This document shows, in pieces, positions 54,269 through 63,982 of a stretch of 64,000 bases of DNA. This DNA comes from Pseudoalteromonas phenolica. GTDB lineage: Bacteria > Pseudomonadota > Gammaproteobacteria > Enterobacterales > Alteromonadaceae. The stretch is taken from contig NZ_PNEC01000003.1 in the NCBI RefSeq assembly GCF_005886345.1, positions 88,488 to 152,487 of the forward strand. Reading direction: 5' to 3'. The translations under genes were made by a program, and so were the position numbers. The notes beneath the pieces were generated by a model. It saw nothing but the letters and a program-made list of their open reading frames with translations, searched no databases and had not been told where the DNA came from. Each line of letters starts with the position of its first letter. Within the stretch, counting starts at the first letter, position 1.

Positions 54269-55426
54269 ATGGACTTTAATCTAAATGAAGATCAACAGGC
54301 ATTTGCCGAAACAGCATATCAATTCGCGATGAGTGAACTAGCGCCAAACGCTGCGCTGTGGGACCGTGAACATATTTTCCCTAAAGACGTGATTAAAAAA
54401 GCCGGTGAACTGGGCTTTTGTGGTTTATACACGCCAGAAGAGGCAGGTGGCCTTGGTTTATCACGTTTAGATTCAAGCATTATTTTTGAACAGCTTGCTA
54501 TGGGCTGTACAGCAACAACCGCCATGCTAACAATCCACAACATGGCAACTTGGATGATTGCAAGCTTTGGTACTGATGCAGTTAAAGAGCAATACATCGA
54601 TCAACTAGTGATGGGTGAATTGTTAGCGTCTTATTGCTTAACTGAGCCAGGCTCAGGTTCTGATGCTGCGTCACTTAAAACTAAAGCTGATAAAGATGGC
54701 GACAGCTATGTATTGAACGGCTCGAAAATGTTTATCTCAGGTGCTGGTGAAACTGACGTACTTGTGGTAATGGCACGTACTGGTGAAGCAGGTCCAAAAG
54801 GTATTTCTGCGTTTGTTGTACCAGCAGATGCTGAAGGTATTTCATACGGTAAAGCCGAAGAAAAAATGGGTTGGAATGCACAACCTACACGTCTTGTAAC
54901 CCTTGAAAACGTTCGTATTCCTGCTGCAAATCTCATGGGTGCTGAAGGCGAAGGATTTAAGTTTGCAATGCAAGGCTTAGACGGTGGTCGTATTAACATT
55001 GCAACTTGTTCAATCGGTACTGCACAGCAAGCGCTTAACACAGCTAAGCAATATATGACTGAACGCGAACAGTTTGGTAAACCCCTTGCGGCATTCCAAG
55101 CGCTACAGTTCAAGATTGCAGACATGAATACTGAGCTTGTTGCTGCCCGTCAAATGGTTCGCCTTGCGGCATTCAAACTAGACACCAACGACAGTGAAAA
55201 AACCACTTACTGTGCAATGGCAAAACGATTCGCTACTGATGTTGGTTTTAAAGTGTGTGACGACGCATTACAAATTCACGGTGGTTACGGTTACATCAAA
55301 GAATATCCGCTAGAGCGTCATGTTCGTGATGTACGTGTTCACCAAATTCTTGAAGGCACCAATGAGATCATGCGCGTGATTATCGGTCGTCGTATTTTAG
55401 CTGAAGGCGCGCCAAGCGTATTGTAA
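54269..55426 (+). CDS. Acyl-CoA dehydrogenase, probable isobutyryl-CoA dehydrogenase
   Basis: The 385-residue FAD enzyme has the canonical C-terminal catalytic Glu in 'HQILEGTNEIMRVIIG' and the FAD/substrate motif 'YCLTEPGSGSDAASLKTKA'. The segment 'GLDGGRINIATCSIGTAQ' is as in isobutyryl/2-methyl-branched-chain acyl-CoA dehydrogenases, and the position in a valine operon supports this. It would make methacrylyl-CoA or tiglyl-CoA. ATG 54269 with AGAGG upstream is preferred to GTG 54224, which falls in the intergenic hairpin. Confidence 0.9.
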   Translation: MDFNLNEDQQAFAETAYQFAMSELAPNAALWDREHIFPKDVIKKAGELGFCGLYTPEEAGGLGLSRLDSSIIFEQLAMGCTATTAMLTIHNMATWMIASFGTDAVKEQYIDQLVMGELLASYCLTEPGSGSDAASLKTKADKDGDSYVLNGSKMFISGAGETDVLVVMARTGEAGPKGISAFVVPADAEGISYGKAEEKMGWNAQPTRLVTLENVRIPAANLMGAEGEGFKFAMQGLDGGRINIATCSIGTAQQALNTAKQYMTEREQFGKPLAAFQALQFKIADMNTELVAARQMVRLAAFKLDTNDSEKTTYCAMAKRFATDVGFKVCDDALQIHGGYGYIKEYPLERHVRDVRVHQILEGTNEIMRVIIGRRILAEGAPSVL

Positions 55427-55439
55427 TAAGGAAACCAAA

Positions 55440-56216
55440 ATGACTGCACAACTTAAATTAGAAAAGCAGGGTAACATCGCGGTAGTAACAATGAGCAACC
55501 CGCCTGCGAATACATGGACGCGCGATACCTTGGTAGGTTTAAAGAACCTTGTAATCGAGTTAAATCAAGATAAAGAAATTTACGCTTTAGTGATCACAGG
55601 TGAAGGCGAGAAATTCTTCTCAGCTGGTGCCGACTTAAACGTTTTTGCAGACGGCGACAAAGGAGTTGCTGCTGACATGTCTCGTGTATTCGGTGAAGCG
55701 TTCGAAACCTTGAGCGATTTTAGAGGTGTTTCGATTGCGGCTATCAATGGCTTTGCAATGGGCGGCGGCCTTGAAGTGGCATTGGCTTGTGATATTCGTA
55801 TTGCTGAAAGCCAAGCGCAAATGGCGTTACCAGAAGCTAAAGTGGGTTTACTGCCTTGTGCTGGTGGTACACAAAATCTTTCGTGGCTTGTTGGCGAAGG
55901 TTGGGCTAAGCGCATGATTTTATGTGGTGAACGTCTAAAAGCTGACAAAGCACAACAAATTGGGCTAGTTGAAGAAGTGGTTGAAACAGGTGAGGCCTTG
56001 AAAGCTGCACTTGCTCTAGCTGAGAAAGTAGCTGATCAAAGTCCAGTGGCGGTGACGGCTTGTAAAGCGCTTATTCAAAAAGGTCGTACAGGTACAATCA
56101 ACAGTGCGCTTCCGCTAGAGCGTGAACTATTTGTCACCTTGTTTGATACGCAAGACCAAAAAGAAGGCGTTAACGCATTCTTAGAAAAGCGTAAAGCTAA
56201 TTGGGTGAACGGGTAA
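55440..56216 (+). CDS. Enoyl-CoA hydratase of the valine/isoleucine pathway
   Basis: The 258-residue crotonase keeps both catalytic Glu positions, in 'MGGGLEVALACDIR' and 'LPEAKVGLLPCAGGTQN'. The oxyanion motif is 'KFFSAGADLNVF'. It should hydrate methacrylyl-CoA to 3-hydroxyisobutyryl-CoA and perhaps tiglyl-CoA. AAGGAAA precedes the ATG, 13 bp after the dehydrogenase stop. Its stop overlaps the next start by one base (TAATG). Confidence 0.9.
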   Translation: MTAQLKLEKQGNIAVVTMSNPPANTWTRDTLVGLKNLVIELNQDKEIYALVITGEGEKFFSAGADLNVFADGDKGVAADMSRVFGEAFETLSDFRGVSIAAINGFAMGGGLEVALACDIRIAESQAQMALPEAKVGLLPCAGGTQNLSWLVGEGWAKRMILCGERLKADKAQQIGLVEEVVETGEALKAALALAEKVADQSPVAVTACKALIQKGRTGTINSALPLERELFVTLFDTQDQKEGVNAFLEKRKANWVNG

Positions 56217-57349
56217 TGGCAAAATTACAGTTACTAAACCAAGCAGATGCGCCAGTCGTATTTGAGTTGGCTGACTGTGATAATGGCAAAAAGGTGGCGT
56301 TTGCCACCTTAAATGTGCCAAAAGCACTGAATGCACTCAACTTAGATATGATCCGCTTATTAGCCCCTCAGCTAACCGAATGGGCTAATGACGATGCCAT
56401 CGCTTTGGTAGTTTTAAAAGGTCATGGTGATAAAGCGTTTTGCGCTGGTGGCGATGTAGTCAGCTTATACAAAGCAATGGCTGCAAATGACGGTAATAAC
56501 CACATCGAAACCTTCTTCAGCGAAGAATATACACTTGATTATCAAATCCACACTTATGAAAAGCCTATCTTACTTTGGGGTAATGGCATCATCATGGGTG
56601 GTGGCTTAGGCCTAATGGCAGGTGCAAGTCACCGCGTTGTGACTGAATCAGCCCGTATTGCCATGCCTGAGATCACTATTGGTTTATACCCAGATGTAGG
56701 TGGCAGCTATTTCTTAAATAAGATGCCAGCAGGTGTAGGTTTATTCTTAGGCCTTACAGGCGCGTCAATTAATGCCAAAGATGCACAATTTGTTGGTCTG
56801 GCAGATCATTTTGTGAATGCCGAGCTTTACGGTGAGGTATTAGCAAATTTACTGGGTACAGATTGGAAAAACAGCGCTGAGTATAATCATGGCTTGTTGT
56901 CTGAGCTGTTGCATTCACAACAAAACCAATCGAGTAACGAACCTGCGAGCGAAATTGAACCACTACAATCTGTGCTAGCAGAACTTGAAACTAAAGACAG
57001 CTTAGAGTCGCAAATCGATGCCATTTTGTCTCTTGACGCAACGGATAACAAATGGCTAACTCGCGCACAAAAATCACTGAAACATGGCTCACCATTAAGT
57101 GCAAAGCTTGTCAGCGAACAACTCAAGCGCGCACAAGGTTTGAGTTTAGCTGACTGCTTTAGATTAGAGCTTGGTTTGTCAGTGGCTGCGGGTGAATTCG
57201 GTGAATTTAAAGAAGGTGTTCGTGCATTATTAATCGATAAAGATGGCGCACCTAAATGGAAGTTTGAAAATACACAAAGTGTGACAGATGACGCGATTAA
57301 CGTTTTCTTCGAAGCGCGTTGGTCAGAACATCCTCTTCAAGGTTTGTAA
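56216..57349 (+). CDS. 3-hydroxyisobutyryl-CoA hydrolase
   Basis: The 377-residue crotonase-fold thioesterase releases free 3-hydroxyisobutyrate from its CoA ester, a step specific to valine. It has HIBCH-type features: 'KAFCAGGDVVSLYKAM', 'GNGIIMGGGLGLMAGASHRV' and 'MPEITIGLYPDVGGSYFLNK', and a C-terminal extension typical of hydrolases compared with hydratases. It starts in a TAATG overlap with the preceding gene, which gives translational coupling; an upstream GTG at 56201 is less likely. Symbol withheld because naming varies. Confidence 0.92.
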   Translation: MAKLQLLNQADAPVVFELADCDNGKKVAFATLNVPKALNALNLDMIRLLAPQLTEWANDDAIALVVLKGHGDKAFCAGGDVVSLYKAMAANDGNNHIETFFSEEYTLDYQIHTYEKPILLWGNGIIMGGGLGLMAGASHRVVTESARIAMPEITIGLYPDVGGSYFLNKMPAGVGLFLGLTGASINAKDAQFVGLADHFVNAELYGEVLANLLGTDWKNSAEYNHGLLSELLHSQQNQSSNEPASEIEPLQSVLAELETKDSLESQIDAILSLDATDNKWLTRAQKSLKHGSPLSAKLVSEQLKRAQGLSLADCFRLELGLSVAAGEFGEFKEGVRALLIDKDGAPKWKFENTQSVTDDAINVFFEARWSEHPLQGL

Positions 57350-57360
57350 GGAATGTAACA

Positions 57361-58248
57361 ATGGCAAAAATTGGATTTATTGGTTTAGGAAATATGGGTG
57401 GTCCAATGGCCATCAATTTGGTTAAAGCAGGTCACGAAGTACGCGTTTTTGATTTAAGCCCAGACGCAATCTCAACCCTTGTAGAAGCCGGTGCAACTGC
57501 CGTAAACGCGGTAGAAGAAGTTTGCGAGAACGCTGATTTTGTTGTCAGTATGTTACCTGCAGGCAAGCATGTTAAAGCGATTTACACTGGCGAAAATGGC
57601 TTAGTAAATCATTTAAACAAAAGCACCTTAGTCATTGATTGCTCGACAATTGATGCCGAGTCAGCACAATTCGTTGGCAAGGCACTTGGCGAAGCTGGTA
57701 TTAAATTCGTAGATGCGCCGGTATCTGGTGGTGTTGCAGGTGCTGCCGCTGGCACGTTAACCTTTATTGTGGGTGGTTCAACTGCTTGTTTTGAATTAGC
57801 AAATACGATACTGCCTACCATGGGTAAAAATATTTATCATGCAGGTGATATTGGTGCAGGGCAAGTTGCGAAGATTTGTAACAATATGCTGTTAAGTATA
57901 CTCATGGCAGGTACCAGTGAAGCATTACAGATGGGTGTAGACCATGGTTTAGATCCAAAAGTACTAAGTGAGATTATGCTTAACAGCTCAGGTCGTAACT
58001 GGACGTTAGAGCTTTATAATCCTTGTCCAGATGTACTTGAGAATGTTCCGAGTTCAAATGGCTACAAGCCGGGCTTTATGGTGGACTTAATGGCCAAAGA
58101 TTTAGGTTTAGCTCAGCAAGCTGCGCAACAAACTAACTCGGCAACACCTATGGGCGCATTGGCGAAAAACCTTTACAACCTGATGCAAAATCAGGGTAAA
58201 GGTGCCGAAGACTTTAGCGCAATCTTCAAACTTTATAGTGAAAAATAG
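57361..58248 (+). CDS. mmsB: 3-hydroxyisobutyrate dehydrogenase
   Basis: The 295-residue NAD-dependent enzyme oxidises 3-hydroxyisobutyrate to methylmalonate semialdehyde, the substrate of MmsA. The Rossmann motif is 'IGFIGLGNMGGPMA'; the substrate site 'DAPVSGGVAGAAAGTLT' and catalytic Lys in 'GAGQVAKICNNML' are intact. ATG 57361, preceded by AAGGA, fits the family; an upstream start at 57319 would overlap the hydrolase. It lies 11 bp after the hydrolase gene. Confidence 0.95.
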   Translation: MAKIGFIGLGNMGGPMAINLVKAGHEVRVFDLSPDAISTLVEAGATAVNAVEEVCENADFVVSMLPAGKHVKAIYTGENGLVNHLNKSTLVIDCSTIDAESAQFVGKALGEAGIKFVDAPVSGGVAGAAAGTLTFIVGGSTACFELANTILPTMGKNIYHAGDIGAGQVAKICNNMLLSILMAGTSEALQMGVDHGLDPKVLSEIMLNSSGRNWTLELYNPCPDVLENVPSSNGYKPGFMVDLMAKDLGLAQQAAQQTNSATPMGALAKNLYNLMQNQGKGAEDFSAIFKLYSEK

Positions 58249-58256
58249 ACTGCATT

Positions 58257-59018
58257 ATGGACATTAAAAATAAAACAGTTGTCATTACTGGTGGCGCGCA
58301 AGGCTTAGGTTTTGCGATGGCCACACAAATGGCAGAACTAGGCGCTAACCTTGCTTTAATCGATATGCAAGATGAAGTGTTGGTAGAGGCAAAGGCGGAA
58401 TTGGTTAAGCTTGATGTTAAAGTTGAAACCTATGTAGCTAACGTGAGTGTTGAGGCTGACGTTGAAGCAGTTTTCAACAATATCGTCAGTGATTTCGGTG
58501 CCGTACATGTACTTATTAACAACGCCGGCATTCTACGCGATGGTCTGCTTTTAAAAGCAAAAGATGGCGTAGTCACTGCAAAAATGGAGTTAACACAATT
58601 CCAATCTGTTATTGATGTTAACCTCACTGGTGTTTTCCTATGTGGCCGAGAAGCTGCTGCAAAAATGGTTGAAAGTGGTGAAGGTGGTGTCATTGTTAAT
58701 ATGTCGAGCGTTGCACGTGCGGGTAATATGGGTCAAACCAACTACGCAGCTGCTAAAGCAGGTGTGGTTGCCATGACAACGACATGGGCGAAAGAACTTG
58801 GTCGCTTTGGTATTCGTGTCGGTGCAATCGCACCTGGTGTTATTCGCACTAAAATGACGGATGCCATGAAACCTGAAGCGAAAGAGCGTTTGGTTAAGAT
58901 GAAACCTGTTGGTCGTTTAGGAGAAGCACAAGAAATTTCCCATACAGCAAAATACATCATTGAAAATGACTTTTTCACAGGTCGTGTCGTCGAAGTTGAT
59001 GGCGGTATACGACTTTAA
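58257..59018 (+). CDS. Short-chain dehydrogenase, possible 2-methyl-3-hydroxybutyryl-CoA dehydrogenase
   Basis: The 253-residue SDR has the NAD(P)-binding 'VITGGAQGLGFAMA' motif, 'LINNAG', and the Ser-Tyr-Lys active site ('NMSSVARAGNMGQTNYAAAKAG'). 'DVNLTGVFLCGREAA' follows the family pattern. In this operon it plausibly oxidises 2-methyl-3-hydroxybutyryl-CoA (isoleucine) to feed the thiolase. It is closely linked (8 bp after mmsB), and a long hairpin follows it. Confidence 0.85.
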   Translation: MDIKNKTVVITGGAQGLGFAMATQMAELGANLALIDMQDEVLVEAKAELVKLDVKVETYVANVSVEADVEAVFNNIVSDFGAVHVLINNAGILRDGLLLKAKDGVVTAKMELTQFQSVIDVNLTGVFLCGREAAAKMVESGEGGVIVNMSSVARAGNMGQTNYAAAKAGVVAMTTTWAKELGRFGIRVGAIAPGVIRTKMTDAMKPEAKERLVKMKPVGRLGEAQEISHTAKYIIENDFFTGRVVEVDGGIRL

Positions 59019-59026
59019 TCTAACAA

Positions 59027-59070
59027 ATAGACGCTAGATTATCATTTTTGATAATCTAGCGTCTATTTTG
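59027..59070. terminator. Terminator of the mms operon with an 18-bp stem
   Basis: ATAGACGCTAGATTATCA (59027-59044) pairs perfectly with TGATAATCTAGCGTCTAT (59049-59066) around TTTT, then TTTG. The U-tract is short, but the stem is exceptionally long and near the operon end. Confidence 0.7.
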
Positions 59071-59153
59071 TCAACACCTTTCATTTAATCAACCTATTAA
59101 CAAACTTATAAAGTCTGCTTTTGGTTGGTGCTTTTTCGTTATCAATCACAGTA

Positions 59154-60221
59154 CTATACGTTATAGCTAATGTGCTGGAAAAACCTGACATTTAATTCTT
59201 GATCTTTTGCTGATATCTCTAAGCTTTGGGATAAACTACGAATTAACGCCTCAACATTATTCATGAACTTTCCATACCCGACATCTTTTTTGTCTGAATA
59301 TTTTGCAACAACAACAAAGTGTAGAGTATCTACAAGTTGGTTTTTGTTCCATTGAGATTTCAATTGAATCTCATCAGAGCTGATATCAAAGCTTAATTTT
59401 TGTAATTCACTATTTTGATCTGGTTGATCAGTTTTGCTGTTTCTGACCAGTGGCAGACGTCCATCAGCAACCATTGACGCCAGTGTGATTTGCTTAAAAG
59501 TACAAGCACTGAAAAACTTATCTTCAACGAGTTTATAAAATTTTTCGTAATCATTACTATCGAATAAACTAGGAAAATTTGTTTTTAAACTACGTGTCAC
59601 AGGAATATTAAAAGTCACATATGTCATTTCTGAGTGATTGTCTGGAATATAACAATTTCTAGCCTCGTATCTAGGATATAGACTTCTAAGTTTGAAACCA
59701 TACGTTTCTTTATGTCCTTTCGCTCTAGAGAATAGGTCGTATGTGAGGTGTTGATGATCTCTCACCCTTAGTAAATCACTAATCCCTAACTTTGATTTTA
59801 AATCTTTCAATGTCTTTAGAACTTTATTGTGGAACGCGGCTGCATTCTCTCTTAGCGCATCGCCCGTGGCTAAAAATAAAAGACTAATTTTTTTTGATTT
59901 TACACCCTTTTGCCAATAGGACTTATGGCCTTCATGGTATCTAGGGTTGTAGAAGAATATCATTTGTTTTTCAGTTTGAAGGCAGTATGATTCTTCATGA
60001 AAACGTGTGATTGGTAGCTTGTCATTGGCAATCATATGCACGTTATACAAACCATTCTCTTCGCATGCGATAAACAGTTTCCTTGAAACCCTGTCATAGA
60101 AGTCATCAATAGAATCAAAACTAGACATAAATTCATTACTTGGCTTGAATTCAGCTAGAAGATATTGATTGTTTCGCGCGTTAGTCGGAATATAAACTCT
60201 ACTTGTACTACTAGTTGCCAT
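59154..60221 (-). CDS. Protein of unknown function with two tandem homologous halves
   Basis: The 355-residue protein has two copies of one domain. The first half contains 'DDFYDRVSRKLFIACEENG' then 'MIANDKLPITR'; the second contains 'EKFYKLVEDKFFSACTFKQ' then 'MVADGRLPLVR'. Each is followed by a strand-rich part, a long helix and an 'RDHQHLTYDLF' or 'RFFQHISYNV' ending. There is no signal peptide or transmembrane segment. I chose ATG 60221 because AAGGA lies seven bases before it, over ATG 60239 or GTG 60248. I recognise no family. It stands alone between the mms operon and glnS and faces left. Confidence 0.7.
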   Translation of the reverse strand: MATSSTSRVYIPTNARNNQYLLAEFKPSNEFMSSFDSIDDFYDRVSRKLFIACEENGLYNVHMIANDKLPITRFHEESYCLQTEKQMIFFYNPRYHEGHKSYWQKGVKSKKISLLFLATGDALRENAAAFHNKVLKTLKDLKSKLGISDLLRVRDHQHLTYDLFSRAKGHKETYGFKLRSLYPRYEARNCYIPDNHSEMTYVTFNIPVTRSLKTNFPSLFDSNDYEKFYKLVEDKFFSACTFKQITLASMVADGRLPLVRNSKTDQPDQNSELQKLSFDISSDEIQLKSQWNKNQLVDTLHFVVVAKYSDKKDVGYGKFMNNVEALIRSLSQSLEISAKDQELNVRFFQHISYNV

Positions 60222-60441
60222 TATGTTGTCCTTGGTCATCAAATTCACGCGAACTTTAACGACTTTATGTGATGAATTTATGACATTGGGTCAAGATTAA
60301 GACAGTAGTCATATTTTATGATGCTTTTAGAGTTTCCTACTCAATTCTGTAAATAATCATCTTTAACACCTATTAGTTTTAATTGGATTTTGTAATAATG
60401 CGGCGAGAATGTGAATGCTTAATTCAGAGGAATGCATATCT

Positions 60442-62106
60442 ATGGCGGAAACAGAAAATCGCCCAACTAACTTTATCCGAAATATCATTGATGCCGACTT
60501 AGCAAGTGGCAAGCATCAATCAACACATACACGTTTTCCACCTGAGCCAAATGGTTTCCTTCACATTGGCCATGCGAAATCTATTTGTTTAAACTTCGGT
60601 ATAGCTCAAGATTACAAAGGTTTATGTAACTTACGTTTTGATGACACAAACCCAGAAAAAGAAGACATCAACTACGTTAAGTCGATTCAAGAAGACGTAT
60701 CTTGGTTAGGTTTTAACTGGGATGGTGAAATTTGCTATTCATCTAATTACTTCGATAAGCTTCATGGCTATGCAGTTGAACTTATCGAAAAAGGTTTGGC
60801 ATATGTATGTTTCTTATCACCTGATGAAGCGCGTGAATATCGCGGCACATTAACTGAGCCAGGTAAAAACAGTCCGTACAGAGACACATCAGTTGAAGAA
60901 AACTTAGCTTTATTTGAAAAAATGCGTAAAGGTGAGTTCAAAGAGGGCGAATGTGTTCTTAGAGCTAAGATTGATATGTCTAGCTCGTTCATGGTACTTC
61001 GTGATCCTATTATCTACCGTATCCGCTTTGCACATCACCACCAAACAGGTGATAAGTGGTGCATTTACCCTATGTATGACTTCACTCATTGTATTTCTGA
61101 TGCACTTGAAGGCATTACTCATTCATTATGTACACTTGAGTTCCAAGATAACCGCCGTCTTTATGACTGGGTTTTAGATAACATCTCACTAGAGTGTCAC
61201 CCACAACAGATCGAATTTTCCCGCTTAAACCTTGAATACACGGTTATGTCAAAGCGTAAGCTAAATGATTTAGTGGTTGAGAATCATGTTGATGGTTGGG
61301 ATGACCCACGCATGCCTACTATCGCAGGCCTTCGTCGTCGTGGTTACACGCCTGCTTCAATTCGTGAGTTTTGTAAGCGTATAGGTATCACCAAGCAAGA
61401 TAATATGGTTGAAATGGGCATGTTAGAATCCTGTATTCGTGATGACCTAAACAATAACGCACCACGTGCGATGGCAGTTATCGATCCTGTACGTATTGTG
61501 ATAGAAAATTTCGAAGAAGGTAAAGTTGAGCAGTTAGTTGCACCAAACCATCCTTCAGAAGAATCTATGGGCACCCGTGAATTACCATTTACGAAAGAGT
61601 TATTTATTGAGCGTGAAGATTTCCGCGTTGAAGCAAATAAGAAGTTTAAGCGTTTAGTACTTGGCAAGGAAGTACGTTTACGCAATGCTTATGTTATTAA
61701 AGCTGAACGTATTGAAGAAGATACTGAGGGTAATATCACAACTATTTTCTGTAGTTATGATGCAGATACACTAGGCAAAAACCCAGCTGATGGCCGTAAA
61801 GTAAAAGGTGTTATTCATTGGGTATCGGCAACACACTGTGTAGAAGCTGAAGTACGTCAGTATGACAGATTGTTCAATGTACCAAACCCTGCTGCAGCTG
61901 AGTCGTTTGTTGAAACCCTTAACCCTGACTCACTCACTGTGATTAAGTCAGCTAAACTTGAGCCGTCTTTAGCTCAAGCAGCCGTTGAGCAAGGCTTCCA
62001 ATTTGAGCGTTTAGGGTATTATTGCCGCGACAATAAAGAAGAAGGTCTTGTATTCAACCAAACAGTTGGTTTAAGAGATTCTTGGGCCAAAATAGAACAA
62101 GCTTAA
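60442..62106 (+). CDS. glnS: Glutaminyl-tRNA synthetase
   Basis: This class I synthetase charges tRNA-Gln. HIGH is at residues 41-44 ('[11 protein letters not shown]'), the KMSKS-like loop is '[10 protein letters not shown]' (about residue 268), and the C-terminal anticodon-binding barrel is visible ('[18 protein letters not shown]'). The N-terminus '[20 protein letters not shown]' matches the gammaproteobacterial enzyme, so I use ATG 60442 rather than 60415; GAGGA lies about ten bases ahead. The 554-residue length is normal. Confidence 0.97.
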   Translation: MAETENRPTNFIRNIIDADLASGKHQSTHTRFPPEPNGFLHIGHAKSICLNFGIAQDYKGLCNLRFDDTNPEKEDINYVKSIQEDVSWLGFNWDGEICYSSNYFDKLHGYAVELIEKGLAYVCFLSPDEAREYRGTLTEPGKNSPYRDTSVEENLALFEKMRKGEFKEGECVLRAKIDMSSSFMVLRDPIIYRIRFAHHHQTGDKWCIYPMYDFTHCISDALEGITHSLCTLEFQDNRRLYDWVLDNISLECHPQQIEFSRLNLEYTVMSKRKLNDLVVENHVDGWDDPRMPTIAGLRRRGYTPASIREFCKRIGITKQDNMVEMGMLESCIRDDLNNNAPRAMAVIDPVRIVIENFEEGKVEQLVAPNHPSEESMGTRELPFTKELFIEREDFRVEANKKFKRLVLGKEVRLRNAYVIKAERIEEDTEGNITTIFCSYDADTLGKNPADGRKVKGVIHWVSATHCVEAEVRQYDRLFNVPNPAAAESFVETLNPDSLTVIKSAKLEPSLAQAAVEQGFQFERLGYYCRDNKEEGLVFNQTVGLRDSWAKIEQA

Positions 62107-62116
62107 TCTTCAATAT

Positions 62117-62142
62117 AAAAGGCCGATTTATCGGCCTTTTTT
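62117..62142 (+). terminator. Intrinsic terminator of glnS
   Basis: AAAAGGCCGAT (62117-62127) pairs with ATCGGCCTTTT (62130-62140), then two more T. It lies 20 bp before the kinase gene start. Confidence 0.88.
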
Positions 62143-62161
62143 GATCAAAATAACAATAATT

Positions 62162-63982
62162 ATGACTGCCAAATCAATCAATAATTTCTATATCAACGAA
62201 CAACAATCTATTTATCTGCTCTCTCACCATGACGCAAAAAAGCATAGGCAGTGGCTAAATATATGTAAGAAACAATTGCAGTTATTGGGTTATAGCAGTG
62301 TTGAAGAAATTGGTTCTGGTGCGTTTGGGTTTGTTTTCGCAGGCATTGGTGAAGACGGGCGAGAGTGGGTGTTTAAGTTCTCTCGAATTACTCTTGCTCA
62401 AAGTATCAGGGATAGGCTTGAAGACGAAGCTTATATGTTGTCGCAAATTAATAACCCCATGGTGCCTAAGTTTTTTGCCTTTGAAAGGGTAAAAAAACAA
62501 GGCATTTTGATGATGGCTCGAGCAAAAGGAGAAGATTTAGAAAAAATCTCACTTAAACGAGGCCGTTTCTCCGTTCAAGACATCATGAGCTTAGCGTTAA
62601 AACTAAGAAATGTGTTGTTAGATCTTCGTCGCCATAAAAATGGTTTAAGCCCACAACCTATTGTCCACGGTGATATCAAACCCTCTAATATTGTATGGGA
62701 TGTTGATACAGATGAGTTCTCTCTGGTTGATTGGGGGAGTTCTGTCTATGCGCAAATTGATGAATATGGTGAAGTCGTTGCCAGCAACATCATGGACTTA
62801 ATGTCAGCAGATTTATCGAGTACCAATGCCCGCATGGGCGACGTGTATTTTATAGGTGATGAACAAATGTCAGGTATGCAGTCATCACCCCGATTTGATG
62901 AACAAGGTGTTGCGTCAACACTCTATGCATTGGCAAGTGCACAATCATGCCGTTTTGGTGTGGGTGTTATTCCAGCTGCAAGTCTTGGGTTACCTCAGGA
63001 GTTTGCGACAGTCATAGACAATATGCTGTCAAAGGATAAAAAATTAAGAGATGCAGCAGGAGACTATTTTATCCGCAATATGCCAAGTATGGCTAAAGTT
63101 TATTTGCCTGAACTAGATAATAAAACAGTCAAAGCGAATATTCCATTTTGGGTTAATGAATTTGAATTTGAACCTGACACTGTTGTGTACAGTTCTCGTA
63201 AAGAATTCCTACGAAGAGCAGATCATAATCAACAACTGCTTGATGTTAACGATGCACAACTAGATAGATATTATAAAGAGTTTTTGTTTGATACCGGAGA
63301 TACCGAAAAAGCTTTCTTAGCGTCAATAAGTCGCCTTGCAAAATTCCCCGTGGTTGGTGGCTTAAGTTTTCATTGGCGAGAAGAAAACCTACATATTGAA
63401 TCAAGTCTAATTTTGCATGATGAATCTTTACATCAAGCATTTACCGATTCTGTGAATGCAACGGTTATGCTTGCGCAAGGCATAACCCAAAAAGGCTTGT
63501 TCAAATGTTGCTTATTTGATGCAAGGCAAACTATTCAATTAGAAAGAGACAGCACGGGGGCGTTTATTTTCGATGTATTACCTAAGTTACATTACTCGGT
63601 TGTTGATACCAGTAGCCAAGAAATAACCCGTCCACATAGTTATTTCGAAGATGGGAAAGATCCTGACGAGCAATTGCAGTTACCAAAAAGTATTATTCAA
63701 TGTGTTTTTGAGTTAAACAAAATTCACCACACAGGATGCATTATTTTTGAATCGGTAGAAAACCGTTTAAAGATCCACCATTACTATCGCTTATTGGATG
63801 CGTCTAAGGAAAGTCAATTTAAGGCACTTTTAGAAGAAATCATGCAGTACGCCTTATGTATAGACAACTTTGGTGTTGCAGGTTTTATGAAGCTACCTTA
63901 TAAAAACACCCGTGAATTTGATTTATGCCAGAGCCAGCCTCAAAACTACTATCCAAGAAATCCTAAAGCACTAAATAAATAG
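62162..63982 (+). CDS. Ser/Thr protein-kinase-like protein with unknown C-terminal region
   Basis: The 606-residue protein has an N-terminal kinase domain: Gly-rich loop 'IGSGAFGFVFAG', lysine in 'WVFKFSR', catalytic loop 'IVHGDIKPSN' and the Mg loop as 'LVDWGSSV' (DWG in place of DFG). All main catalytic positions are there, so activity is plausible. The lobe ends near residue 300; the remaining 300 residues are unfamiliar, with no transmembrane helix. The ATG at 62162 has no clear Shine-Dalgarno sequence. It follows glnS past a terminator, so it probably has its own promoter. Substrate unknown. Confidence 0.8.
   Translation: MTAKSINNFYINEQQSIYLLSHHDAKKHRQWLNICKKQLQLLGYSSVEEIGSGAFGFVFAGIGEDGREWVFKFSRITLAQSIRDRLEDEAYMLSQINNPMVPKFFAFERVKKQGILMMARAKGEDLEKISLKRGRFSVQDIMSLALKLRNVLLDLRRHKNGLSPQPIVHGDIKPSNIVWDVDTDEFSLVDWGSSVYAQIDEYGEVVASNIMDLMSADLSSTNARMGDVYFIGDEQMSGMQSSPRFDEQGVASTLYALASAQSCRFGVGVIPAASLGLPQEFATVIDNMLSKDKKLRDAAGDYFIRNMPSMAKVYLPELDNKTVKANIPFWVNEFEFEPDTVVYSSRKEFLRRADHNQQLLDVNDAQLDRYYKEFLFDTGDTEKAFLASISRLAKFPVVGGLSFHWREENLHIESSLILHDESLHQAFTDSVNATVMLAQGITQKGLFKCCLFDARQTIQLERDSTGAFIFDVLPKLHYSVVDTSSQEITRPHSYFEDGKDPDEQLQLPKSIIQCVFELNKIHHTGCIIFESVENRLKIHHYYRLLDASKESQFKALLEEIMQYALCIDNFGVAGFMKLPYKNTREFDLCQSQPQNYYPRNPKALNK

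Noticed and set aside
54706..55125. Minus-strand frame opposite the acyl-CoA dehydrogenase
   Set aside because: It overlaps a well-supported enzyme gene in full; composition is typical of antisense shadows.
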